Source of the DNA: Trema orientale
Lineage: Eukaryota > Streptophyta > Magnoliopsida > Rosales > Cannabaceae
DNA: 64,000 nt
Direction of reading: 5' to 3'
Assembly (NCBI GenBank): GCA_002914845.1
Contig: JXTC01000195.1
Location: forward strand, 171,063 to 235,062
Shown: positions 45,739 through 56,690 of the stretch, one piece after another
Position numbering within the stretch: position 1 is the stretch's first letter
How the letters are laid out: each line of letters starts with the position of its first letter
Notes under the pieces: model-generated
The model's database searches: none
What the model was told of the DNA's origin: nothing
What the model saw: only the letters and a program-made list of their open reading frames with translations
Program-made: the position numbers and the translations under genes

Positions 45739-48700
45739 TTAAATTTGATACACTCGATTAGGAAGGCGTGGAGTGAGAAGAACATCAAGTGGAAGGGCCT
45801 TAAGACTGGTGATTCCGGGAGCGATACTCATGTCAACTGGTTGATCCGATGTCGTTTTGATATCGAACTCATGTAGCAAAACGGCAAGAGTGAGCTGCAT
45901 TATTGCAAGGGAAAATGATATTCCGGGGCATATTCTTCTCCCACTACCAAATGGAATAAATTCGAAATTTTGGCCCCTAAGGTCTAGATTTTGGTGAGTT
46001 GTAAGGAACCGTTCCGGCCTGAACTCGTTGGGATCTGACCAAACCTTTGGATCTCGGTGAAGCTTCGAAGTATTGACGAGGAGGCGCGTGCCAGCCGGGA
46101 TGTAATAGCCACCAAGTATACAATCTTCGGCGGATTCCTGGTGGAATGGAAATCCGGGGTATAAGCGTAATGTTTCCTTGAGAATAGCTTGAAGATAGAC
46201 TAGGTTCTTGATGTCTGATTCTTTCACTTGCCTCTCTCTCCCAATTTGCTCGTCTAACTCTTGTTGAGCTTTCTTTAGGGCTAGTGGGTTGTTGAGAAGC
46301 AAAGTCAGAGCCCATGTCAACGTTGTTGCTGAGGAGTCAGTGCCACCTAAGATAAAACTCTGAACAAAAATGTATAGCAGCGCATGAGCAGATAAATATT
46401 GGTGCCCAGTGAAAGGTCATCACCAGTAGTGCACACCATTGTCAAAAGATATGGAATTTGAACTTTGAACATGTATGAACATGCTGTTCATGGTAGCAGA
46501 TGCCACGTGAGCTTTTAAAGTTAATTTAAAAAATAAAATTTACAAAAATACTTAAAAAAAAAAAAAGAAAGACTCTCTCTCTTCGTCACTTTGTTTTTTT
46601 TTTACTTTTAAAGATAGCTCTACCACTTTTTCTCTATCATCTAAACGGATTTTCGGTGGTGGTTTTAGTATTTTGTCCAAAATGGAGGTTAGTTCTTTTA
46701 GATGGTTAGAGGCATTTCGATTTGTCTCTTTGCCATCTTCCAAGAATTCTTCAAAATGGGTAAAACTAGACAACCCACAAGTCCTTTGTTGTCCCCTTGG
46801 ATAGTTCCCAAAAAAAAAAAAAAAAAAAGGCCGATCATTAAAAAAAAAAAAAATTCAAAAAAGCCAAAGACGAATATAACAAAAACAATTTTAGTTTGAG
46901 AAACTCTGTTTGACACACTTTTAATTTTTTTGGAATCTTTTTGTACGGATATAATTTTTTTCTTCTTTAACCATTTTACACGCACACCTTTTTTTCTTTA
47001 AATTGGAAACTTTTTCTTTTCACGCATTTTTTTCCTGAGAAATTAAAGCGTTTTTTTTTTCTCTTCTCATCTTTCTCTTTCTCTAAAAAAAAAAATCCTC
47101 TTATTTTTCTCAGAATCTTTTTATACACTCCACACACTATAATTCTCTTCTCAAGATTTCTTCTATAACATTTGCAACAAAAGAAATAGGAGGCGGCTAT
47201 AGTAGGGGCGCCCCTACGTAAGACCCCTGTTTATACACCGTTTGATGAGAATCTGTGGAAAATCTGTTTATACACAGATTTCCATCAAACGGTGTATAAA
47301 CAGGGCCTTACGTAGGAACGCCCCTATTGTAGACGCGCCCAAAGAAATAACATAAATGTGAGGAGTAGAAAAAATCATTGGAAAATAAAAAGAAAAAAGA
47401 GACATTGGAAGGGACAATAGATTTTTTGACCATAAAATATCTAGGTTATATCTTTCTTATTCATTTTTTTCCTGTTTATTTCTTTTTTTTTTTGAGTTTT
47501 ACTTTTACATAGTTATTCTGTTTGTTTGTTTTTTTAAATTTTTTTCTTGTGTCAATTTGGTTTTCATGCACACCTAATTAAGATTTAAGAACTATGTCTA
47601 ATAAAAAATATGTATCCGGATATGAAAAACTCAAGAAAAAGAGAAGAATAAAAAGTTTGATTCAATTCCAAAAAAGAGCTCTTGAAAAACTTTTCACAAG
47701 TAGTAAGAGGGATGTAAATAATTCAAGTGGAGAAACAATTGAACACAAATTTAGACGAGTTAGGGATGTTAAAGTGATAGTAGAAAAACTCAGAGAGAAT
47801 AAGAATGATGAAATATATGATGATGTAATGGATGAAATATGTGGTTTTATTTTAGTTGTTATTAGTTTTTCTTTATCGGATGTAATGGGCTGTTTTATTT
47901 GTTTTCAAATGATGTAAAAGGCTGTTCTTTTTTTATTTTTTTCGAATGATGTAATGGGTTGTGTTGAGACGTCCCTACTATTATGGACACTCAAATTAAT
48001 GTTATTATAATCTCGAATAAGAGAGAGACTGACAGTTCATATAAGTGTTATAGTTCAAGCATAATGTGCACTTACCAGGCATGTAGCTTTGATAATAGTA
48101 TCAGCATCATAACTAGAAAATTCCTCGGTGACATCATCATCAAGAATAGAAAGCATCACGCTCATTAAGTCTCGCTGCTGATCATCAATAGATCTTTTTC
48201 GCTTATGCTCCTCCAGCCATTCTACCAAAACTTGATCAAGCTCCTTTGCCGTTTTTTTCATGGCTTTCTCGTAACCCCCAAAGTCAAACCATCTCAGATA
48301 CGGGATCCCATCAGACACCACGATAGCTCCTAACATTTTGAAGAAACCCTCGATCGCCTTTCTGCACTGGTCACCAATATCTCCTTCATGATCATCACCA
48401 CCACTAGTAGTACCACCAGTTTCCCCAGCTCCAACGAAACGTTTCCCCACCATTATTTTAAAAACCATGTTTAGGGCTATCTCCGCAAACCATTTCTTCA
48501 TCTCCAACTTCACTTCCCCCTTATTGTTCTTAACCCAAAGCTCGTGCACATCTCGAATGGCGGACCTGACCACCGATTCCCGGACGTGACTGAACATCTG
48601 AACACGGTGGTTAGAGAGCAACTCTTGCGTGGCGATCTTGCGAAGTCGACGCCAGTATGGTCCGTAGTTGCTGAACCCAAACACAGCGTAGTTGTAGCCC

Positions 48701-49053
48701 ATCACCTCTAGGGCCATGGCCTTTGCACGGTTGCCGAAAGCTCGGTCGTTTGTGGTGTAACGCTCTTTGGCAATCTCCGAGCCGCTTATGACAATAGTTT
48801 TGTAGACTCCCATCCTTACGGTGAAGATTGGCCCGTACTTGTCGGCCATGTGGCCTAAAGTTATGTGGACCGGTTGTGAGCCTGCTAACAGAGGGAGGTG
48901 GCCGACAATGGGCCATGCTCCGCCAGCTTCCGGTGGTGATCTCCGAGAGACTTTTGGCTTACGTAAAAGATAATAGAGAGAAATTATAAGAGCAAACAAG
49001 ATGCTAATGATCATAGTGGGAGTAGCTATGGAAGGAAAATGTGAATACCCCAT
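45739..49053 (-). CDS. Cytochrome P450, CYP82 family
   Basis: Two exons on the minus strand, 49053-48076 and 46359-45739, giving 532 residues. It is a microsomal haem monooxygenase using NADPH-P450 reductase. An N-terminal anchor (about 11-31) and Pro-rich hinge ([20 protein letters not shown]) come first. Then follow C-helix WRRLRK, I-helix GGTDSS (about 331-336), ExxR in ETLRLYP (about 388-391), FRPERF, and the haem loop [10 protein letters not shown] with Cys near 470. The one phase-0 intron before [10 protein letters not shown] and the [15 protein letters not shown] hinge fit CYP82. CYP82 members oxidise terpenoids, coumarins, flavones or alkaloids, so the substrate cannot be named. [15 protein letters not shown] and NTSKLHRD differ from common CYP82 forms (APLSxPxE, NIWKIxRD). 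A second copy begins at 63865. Confidence 0.95.
47192..47340. mobile_element. Foldback hairpin element in the CYP82 intron
   Basis: Two arms of about 60 bp pair almost fully: TAGGGGCGCCCCTACGTAAG and CCTGTTTATACACCGTTTGA on the left, with the inverses TCAAACGGTGTATAAACAGG and CTTACGTAGGAACGCCCCTA on the right, around a short loop (47260-47280). Outermost GGCG/CGCC-type bases extend the match. No target duplication is clear. The unspliced transcript would fold into a long hairpin, but nothing shows that small RNA is made. Confidence 0.75.
47594..47900 (+). mobile_element. hAT-superfamily transposase N-terminal remnant
   Basis: An open frame beginning [19 protein letters not shown], then [11 protein letters not shown], resembles the start of plant hAT-type (zinc finger MYM/TTF-type) transposases, which commonly open with K-x-x-SG-x-EK-R/L-KKK-x-x-I and an SQKGAL-DKF-like stretch. 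Only about 100 residues remain, without the dimerisation domain, so it is a truncated fragment. It is antisense to the host P450 gene. Confidence 0.6.
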
Positions 49054-49199
49054 ATTTGGTGTTGTTTTGAAGTATGTACTAGCCTGAAGTTTTGGTGCTA
49101 TTATAATTTAGAGCAGGTGGCCAAATATGACTTCGTGTTTTCATCTGGTTCTTCGTGAATGAATATGAAGGTACGTTTATCATCGCATTGGAATATGCT

Positions 49200-49345
49200 T
49201 TTGATGTGAACAATTAAAGTAGTTAGTAAATGCCAGTGCTATAAGTGACAAAATTATTAGGAATATTAAAGGAGAGAGTGAGCGAATTAATTAGCACGCC
49301 AAACCAATGATTAACGACATACAACCAACGAGCAATTTTTTAAGG
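49200..49345. repeat. CYP82 upstream segment, duplicated at 56490-56690
   Basis: Blocks such as TATAAGTGACAA, TTAGGAATAT and AATTAGCACGCCAAACCAATG followed by ATTAACGA recur in the same order and orientation at 56517-56650. It lies 150-290 bp upstream of the CYP82 start, so it is promoter sequence of the P450 gene. Confidence 0.8.
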
Positions 49346-49454
49346 TAAACTACCAATCACAAGCATCCAAATGTTAGGAAAACTACTTAATTGGTACTAT
49401 TTTTCGAAAACTTATTTGTAATTTTAAATTCTAGCAATATTTGTCAAATATAAT

Positions 49455-52042
49455 TGTAAAACCCCGAAAAAATTGTAAGGGCATTATGGTCTTTTGACCT
49501 AATTTTTCAAAAAAAAAAAGAAAAAAAATTAAAATTTGAATTTTGGGTCAAAGTGTGAAAATATTTCAAACAGGGGCTAAATTGCAAATTGGGAAGACTG
49601 AATTGAAGAAGAACTTGAAAAGCTGGGACTTAAGTGCAATTTTTTAAAAATTGCACAGCCCATTAATGCCCATACACGTGTCACCCTCACTCTTGCTTCC
49701 CTCAGCTCTCTCTCTCCTCCCTCGATTCTCTCTCTCTCTCTCAAAAAAAAAAAAAAAATCTGCAAAACACGCTGAATTTTCGGCGAGCTCCGACGAAGCC
49801 TTTCCCCAGCCGTTGAGCATTGCCACCACCTGGAATCGAAAGTCTTGCGCCAGACGAAGCTCCCGCCACCAGTCCCATCACCTGAAACCACCTAGTTCGC
49901 CATCGGTGACGCGAAGAAGCTGTGGCCAATTTTTCGATGCCGGTGCCGATTCCGGTAACGTTTAGCTGTGAAATCGGTCGCTCTGAACTCGTCTCCTCAC
50001 GGGTAATCTCCTGGTAGGTGTCTTGTAGCTCGATTTTGTCTCATTCAATTTCGATCTCGTTGGAAAATTTTGTGTGTAAATAATTTCGGAGTTAACTTTT
50101 CGATCAGACCGTTAGTTTATAAAACTAATATCTACGTAAAAAATGGTGAAAAATAAGATATATATTGACTATGTTTCGAAACGAATACGAAAAACGAAAT
50201 CGGATAGCTCAAATTTACCTCGTTTTATGTGCCATAGGCCCAGGTTCGACTCGAGTCCGAATCGGACAAGTTATATGTCTAACCTAGCTATTTTGGATAC
50301 TAGAAATTCAGTGGTGAAGTCTGTTTCAAGATTTGAAGCTCCGTTTGAAAATCGAATTCCCAAACCAAGAGATCAAAAGTTCGAAAACGACGCTTGACCC
50401 TCCGAAGGACTACCAAACGCTATCCTTAGTACCGTAGCTTTATCTAGCCACTCGATTGAGGTAGAGATTTAATTACTTGATTTTAAAACTATTTTAATTC
50501 ATGAATTTACGTATTTTCAGTAAATATGAAATTTCGTGAAATAATTTGTAAAAATTGTGTTTAGGCTCTGTTTGGTAAGAGGGAAAAGTGAGAGGAAAGA
50601 AAGAGTTAGAGGGAAAAATGAGGAAAAAATGAAAAATTGGGTTGTTTGGTAGAAAGGAAAAGGGAAGAGAAAGGAAAAAGGGAGAGAAAAGGGGAAGGAA
50701 AAATAATATGTGAGCCCCATAAAAACTTTCCTCTCCAAATTGGAGGGAAAGAAGTAAGGAAAAAAAATTAGTGAATGAAAAATTTAATTTACTAAATTAT
50801 CCTTGTGTATTAATTTTTTAAATAATAAAATAAAGGATAAAATAGTCATTTATAAAATATATTAATTTTCTTTCCTCCCTACATACCAAACAACTATGAG
50901 GGAAAGACACTTTCCTTTCTTTCCTACACATTTTCTTTCCCTCTTATTTTTTCTTTCCCTCCTACTTTCTTTCCTCTCTACCAAACATAGCCTTAAATCT
51001 TTTTGCCTTGATTTGAAATTTAAACTGTCTGGGAGGTACATCATACTAATTGACGTGTCATATATACTATTTTGAAGTATTTTCTGTAGAAAATTAGATT
51101 TTTGGGTTTTGATTGAAAACGGCTGTTGTACTGCTGAAATTTTTAGAAAATCCCAAAATGATTTGGGAACTTAGTTTTGAGGACTAAATGTGGTTTGATT
51201 AAAGAATACTGCAGGATTATTTTGTGATTTTGTAGAAATAGTGCATATCACTATTCTGTCATTTATATAGCATATGCATACATTCACACACTTACGCGGC
51301 CGTCGGACTTACGGTACCCCATGTTAGGTGCTCGAACTTACGGTCACCTTTATAGGTGGCTCGAACTTACGGGTAACCCACTTGGATACCTTTGATATGA
51401 TGATTATATATATAATTATATATTAGCTTGAATAGATATTTACTGGTTTTGATAGATGTTTTACAATAGTTTAGAATGTTTGAATCTTTGGACTATGATT
51501 TCCACATGAATTTTGTAAACTGTTTTGAATAGATTACTAACCATGCAGGATCTTCAACGAGAGTATATTTCTTATATATAAAAACCTATAATCGATTCTC
51601 TACTGGGCTTTAGCTCACCCCTATTCTTCTCTTCAGGTAACATTCAGTATGATTTAGAACGGGAGATCTAAATCGAGGTATTGCAGGCTTACTAGTTTGT
51701 TTATATTTTGGTAAATTCCTACGAGACTTGAGAATTATAGACTTGAGTAGGAATTTGGATTTTAATTATAATTGAGTAAGCTTATTTGTAGGATTTGGAC
51801 ATGATTTGTGTAACTTATGTCTATATTTGGGTGTGAGTTGATTGCTCGATGCATGACTATTAAACACATATTTTAATTATGTTTAATAAGTGAAGCATAA
51901 CTGTGAGATTTTATTTGAATTAAACATTTTATTAAGACCAGTTTGAAAAATTAAAGTATTGAATTATTTTTAAGATTATTTATGATATTTCCATTATATG
52001 AAATACCCATTCTGCTATTGACCCCGGCCTCGGGTCGTGATA
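49455..52042 (-). mobile_element. Solo LTR (family X), minus orientation, with nested MITE
   Basis: Bounded by the 5-bp duplication ATAAT (49450-49454 and 52043-52047). Read on the minus strand it begins with the ATCACGACCC end and closes with GGGGTTTTACA, the same termini as the solo LTR at 52901-55078. Interior blocks also match that element in opposite orientation (for example the stretch around 50165-50290 against 54300-54435). Minus the nested MITE it is about 2.16 kb. No internal region or second LTR is present. Likely Ty3/gypsy from its termini and size, not certain. It is a fossil with no intact protein gene. Confidence 0.85.
50564..50992. mobile_element. Tourist/PIF-Harbinger-like MITE nested in the solo LTR
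   Basis: Termini GGCTCTGTTTGGTA and, inverted, GGCTATGTTTGGTA, flanked by TTA on both sides (50561-50563 and 50993-50995), the 3-bp duplication typical of PIF/Harbinger MITEs. The arms are purine-rich (GAGGGAAAAGTGAGAGGAAAG) against pyrimidine-rich (CTTTCTTTCCTCTCTACC). 429 bp, non-coding. It inserted after the LTR. Confidence 0.85.
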
Positions 52043-52047
52043 ATAAT

Positions 52048-52900
52048 TATGTATAATATGGAAGAGTCGAAGTTAAAAAAAAAAAATTATAGAAGGTCTA
52101 GAGGTCTTGAAGATAAATATACGTATGAACATTTAACCTTAAGGTAAAAAAATATGAAGACAATGAATTAAAGGATGGGAAATTCAAATTTGACCGAAAA
52201 ATTTCGAATTCGATTTTAAAATTTCAAATTATTGAAGAGTATAAATAGAAGTCTTCAAAGTGTTTATGTGGACGAGGGAAATCTAATATTTTAAATATAA
52301 TAAGTGATTTTTCCTTTTTTTTTTAAAAAACAAAATAACTCAGACTTGGTATCATCTATTGGCGTCATAATTAAAGTGAAAAAGGGGGAGAGAAAAAAAA
52401 GGGGTGGTGTTCATTTTTCAGATTGATTTGAAGATTTAAAACATTTTGAATTCAAAAGGATTTGAAGAAAACCTATTAAGTGGCAAAGAGCATAAGGTAG
52501 AGAGAACCAACTATTGGGCAACAAAGTAAACAATGGCATACATATCATATATAACAGAATAAAACAACCTGTCCTAATTTGTTGTCTTAAAAAACTGTCT
52601 TACTCACTCATATGTTGATAAATCAACAAGAAATACTCTTTTAAAAAAGTTAAAAAATAACTGTTAAATTGGATTTTTTTTTTTATTTTTGCTAATTTGT
52701 CAGAATAGAAGGTAATGAGACAACAAGTAATATAACCTTTTGGGACAATATATCTCAGTCCCATATATAACATGCTTGTGTATTTACTCTTGATTTTACT
52801 TTTGTCTATGCATACTGGAAAGACATTGTGTTTGCCTATTAATTATTGTATGTGTTGTAGATTGGAAAAATACTAGTTTCTCTTCACCTATATTAATAGT
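52048..52900. other. Spacer between the two opposed solo LTRs, with start of the CPSF-A duplicate
   Basis: AT-rich. Its last 80 bp (about 52820-52900: TGTGTTGTAGATTGG, AAATACTAGTTTCTCTTCACCTA) match the end of the last intron of the CPSF-A gene at 40558-40615. The rest is not recognised. Confidence 0.6.
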
Positions 52901-53482
52901 TGTCACGACCCAAGACTCAGGCCAGTGATAGAAGGGTAATTTCACTAAGATGAGAAATTCTTTGATTTATTTTAAAAAGGGTCTTAAAAGTTTCAATTTT
53001 ATAAACAGTCTATTTAAATAAAATATTTAGAATTTCATCCCGTGAACCTCTCCCACAGTTCGTATACACCATTATACATAGATCGAATAGTAATTGAAAA
53101 CGTAATTCAGATTAAAGTTCAAGCATCATCATCATCCACAACAAATATCAAATACCAGAATGGCATACATAAGTTCACAGACTTAATGGAAAGTAGTAAT
53201 CTTAGTTTAATGCTAATACAAAATCCAAATAATCCAAACACCATAACAACAAGCTTCTAGCATTACCAAGACAACGAACTACAATAAGAGATAGCTTCTT
53301 AATCCTCTTGATCACCAAGGTCACACTGAATACCACTTGAGGAAGGAAGGTAGGGGTGAGCATGAAATGCCTAATAGGAAAGCAGTTACCTCGATGGAAA
53401 ATATTTTAGTGATGGAAAGTTCCTGCATGGTTAGTTTAAATCCAAAAGATACATATACATATATAATCAAAACTGGCAATCC

Positions 53483-53515
<33 letters not shown>

Positions 53516-55795
53516 AATATATATATAAAATAGTATAATCAAAACTATTCAATTTATACGCACATGACACAAATCAATCCGTATCTGTGAACTCACATCC
53601 TCTTATTTGTGAAAATCCAGGATGATGGCACTAAGTATACCTAACAGCCTGCCTGACACCTAAGCCCATGCCCAAAGAGGACACCTATGTGTCGCCTACT
53701 AAACCTGGAGGGGCAACTGAATTATAGGTAATCAGAAGAAACAAACCCTGCGCGGGTTTACGGACTGTACACCAAAGGTGGGGCACACAGTGCTACACTG
53801 TAAACCCATGATGCTAACACGGTACTCATGTATGATCCTATGACACGTGCAATATAGAATTGAAATGTGAAAACTATCGTGCTTTGGTTGTTCAATAAAA
53901 TAAGCATATTAGGTTTTATGGAAAAACGGACAGCATAATGACTTACTCTTATTATACCTAAAGATAACCTATACTCAGAAAATTTTTAGAGCAATACAAT
54001 ATATATCATACAATCAAATTCCATCACAGATATTCAAATAGTTCAAAAATCAAATTTTTCATTATATGTTGCAGAAAATAAGTTTTATTTAAAAACGATA
54101 TAAAACAGAGATAATCGAATCCTTACCTCACTAGAATAGAGATACAACATTATTGGATCCTCAAGGTATCGTTGGACGATCGCTCGGAGGGTCGGGAATC
54201 AATTCCAAGCCCTCGATCATTCTCTTGTGAAAAATCAACTTCTCAACAGACCTTCAAATCCACAAACAGACCCTTTTTCTTAATCTTTAGCACCCAAAAT
54301 AGCTATGTTAGATATATAGTTTGTTCAACTCGGGTCCGGGCTGAAATTGGACCGGTGGCATGCAAAACGAGGTAAATTTTAGCCGTTCGATTTCTTTTTT
54401 CGTGCCGGTCACCAAACATAGTCAATATATATATCAATCTTCTCTATTTTCTGAGTACATTCAAAAAATGACATAAAAAACACAATCCAACAGTCAGATC
54501 AGAAGTCAAACTCAAGCTCAAATAACTCAAAATGGCAACTTTCAAATCAGAAAAAATGGAGTCGCGAAATAGATACTTGGAGATTCCTCTCGATGATACG
54601 AATCCAACGAGCCCAAGAACACGCGTCGAAATGGTGCTAGCAATTTATGGAACCCTGAGGCCTATTTTCTTCTCCGGTGACAACGAGCTCCTCCGATGGC
54701 TTCTGCAGGTCGGCGTCGGTCCTGGGGCAGTGCAGGGAGGCCTCACCGGTGGTCCTCATTGCTGGATAGTGGCCCGGCGAGCTTTGGCTCCCTTCGACTG
54801 CTTCGGCCGAAATGTGAGAGAGAGAGAAAGAGAGAGAGAGAGAGTGCAGAGAGATCGAGCGAGGAAGAGAGAGAAAGTGAGGGAAAAGAGGAGGTCCACG
54901 TGACCAGTTATAGGACTGTGCAATGGTCCTTCACTTTTCAAAACTCTTTCAATCTAGTCCTTAGAAATTGTAATTTAGTCCTTATTTCTAAAGAAATTTT
55001 GTAAATAAACCACCCTCTTCTTTAATCCGGAAATTGATAAATTTTCCAATTTACCCTCTTAAAATCTGGGTTTTTACAATAGTTCGTATATATTTATAGT
55101 AGATTGGAGTATCTAAAATAGTCAATGGTGATATATTCACTCAGTTCTTGGAACTTACACGTTTGCAACAAGAAGCTGTATTGTGGTTACCTCTTGAATC
55201 AAAAGATGCAGTAAGTTCAAGCTTGAAAACTGTTGCCACCGCCTGTTCATGTCAATCAGGAGCGAGTTCATTACACACTAAATTGAGTACATATTATCGG
55301 TATCGAACTTGTTCAGGAGCTATGGAAATGGCTATCAAGTGTTTAGATGAGGAAGCATTTAAAACTTCCAGCCTTTTTACATGACTAACTTTTAACAGCA
55401 GCATCTTCACTTGTACTACAATTATCTGAGCACTGAAACGTCGACCCGCGAAACTGAATACCTTATCACTTCATGGATGTCATCAACGGAACGAACCTAA
55501 TGATCGTGTAGATCATGAAATGTTTCTGAGAACAAGTATGATGAATAAAGTACGAGATGTGGGTGGGTTACTTTGCCATTTCTTTCCATGTAAATTAATT
55601 CCTGCCTTATACTGTACTATAATGTATTGTTTGACGACACGTCGTGTGGGGAAGGGAGTTTAAAAGCATCATTCTGATAGTTAGATGCTTCTTTTGTTTA
55701 TTTTTGGCAGTAAATATTGGGTCTATGTGACAATCTTATCTTCTAGCAAAACGGAACATGTAATAAATTCTTGCCTATAAAAAAATTTCAATAAT
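52820..55795 (+). pseudogene. Duplicated 3' end of the CPSF-A gene (last intron, exon, 3' UTR), split by a solo LTR
   Basis: 52820-52900 matches the end of the last CPSF-A intron (40540-40615). After the LTR, 55084-55290 matches exon 15: FTQFLELTRLQQEAVLWLPL and ESKDAVSSS against the original LTQFLELTSLQQEAVLSLPL and GSKDAVSSS. Similarity continues through the 3' UTR, including CTTGTTCAGGAGCTATG, ACGTCGACCCGC, AATAAA (55544-55549) and AATTCTTGCCTATAAA, to about 55790. Because intron and UTR are included, this is a DNA duplication. The copy lacks the acceptor site, has an indel changing the frame and lost about 15 bases near the end, so it is dead. Confidence 0.9.
52901..55078 (+). mobile_element. 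Solo LTR (family X), plus orientation
   Basis: Begins TGTCACGACCC and ends GGGTTTTTACA, flanked by the 5-bp duplication ATAGT (52896-52900 and 55079-55083). At 2178 bp it matches the net length of the opposed copy at 49455-52042. The ends and several interior blocks correspond, though the two copies are clearly diverged. It lies precisely within the duplicated CPSF-A 3' segment, so it inserted after that duplication. A (TA)n tract lies at 53490-53528 and a (GA)n tract at 54813-54842. No gag-pol is present: a fossil. Confidence 0.88.
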
Positions 55796-56489
55796 TCGAC
55801 ACATCATATATATTAGTCTTAACCCATTTAGTCACACAAAACCGTATAAGGGTTTGATTATTTAACTAGATGTTCAATGTAATATGTTTTTCAACTTCAA
55901 ATATGAATATCCAATATAATCTTGAGGAGAATAGATAGAGCTTTTTTCAATATTTGCCTCAGTGAAAGTGATATGCAAATATTTCTTAGGGCGAATCCTG
56001 GTTTCTATCTAAAATTAATTTTGACATACATCTTTAAAGCTCAATAAATTACAAAGGAATCGTGATGAGGATAAGGTATCTTTTCTAAGGAACTTAGTTT
56101 CCATAAAAGTAAGACAGAAACCCTTTCAAAGGCTTTTATTAGTTTAGTAAATGCTTGCCCTTTCATAGTGAGACAATTGCATAAAGTATTTATTATTATG
56201 CATGATAATCTGCATAGTCTCACTATCTGCTAACCATATACTTTCAACTTATTTCTCTACAGGAATTGGATTTTTCAATGTTTCTAGCTAGACTCATACT
56301 TTCAACTTGTTTCTCTACAGGAATTGGATTTTTCATCGTGTCCATTATACTCAAGGCAAGACAACAAAAGGATGACATATATTGCAATATTGAGTAATTT
56401 TTATAAATAAGCAAATTGATCGATATAAATTTCAAAATATTCCAAAAAGAACATCCAAGAATCTTCAAGACCCTTCACTAGATTTTTAA
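55796..56489. other. Spacer with a 58-bp tandem duplication
   Basis: AT-rich. Two copies of ATACTTTCAACTT(A/G)TTTCTC, then TACAGGAATTGGATTTTTCA, start at about 56238 and 56296. No gene is recognised. By comparison with the upstream unit a CYP82 gene would be expected here, but none is visible. Confidence 0.6.
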
Positions 56490-56690
56490 TATGTAGTAAT
56501 TGACAAACACCAATGATATAAGTGACAACAATAATTATAATAAATTCTTAGGAATATGATGTTCCTATTATCACTGATGACACATGCAATTGAAAGAGAA
56601 ATAAGAGAGTTAGCTAATAAATTAGCATGCCAAACCAATGATTAACGAACATTTCACAATTAAACAATTGTAATGATCAGGAATATTTCA
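56490..56690. repeat. Orphan copy of the CYP82 upstream segment
   Basis: Shares CCAATGATATAAGTGACAA, TTCTTAGGAATAT, GAGAGTTAGC and AATTAGCATGCCAAACCAATG followed by ATTAACGA with 49200-49345, in the same orientation. No P450 coding sequence lies beside it on the side where the promoter would act (towards 55790). Confidence 0.8.

Larger units (their letters stand above)
46360..48075. other. CYP82 intron loaded with repeats
   Basis: The 1716-bp intron holds many poly-A/T tracts, a hairpin element (47192-47340) and a hAT-type coding remnant (47594-47900) on the opposite strand. Splice sites at both ends (donor CTG then GTAAG, acceptor TTCAG then AG) remain good, so the P450 frame is not disturbed. 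Confidence 0.75.

Noticed and set aside
49577-49965. Open frames on both strands near the end of the first solo LTR
   Set aside because: Overlapping frames in the CT-rich part of the LTR, without domains.
54532-55004. Open frames of 102-123 codons with Arg-Glu repeats
   Set aside because: They lie in the solo LTR at 52901-55078 and the repeats come from a (GA)n tract.
56041-56468. Minus-strand open frames considered as a Copia pol remnant
   Set aside because: None of the expected integrase or reverse-transcriptase motifs could be seen.
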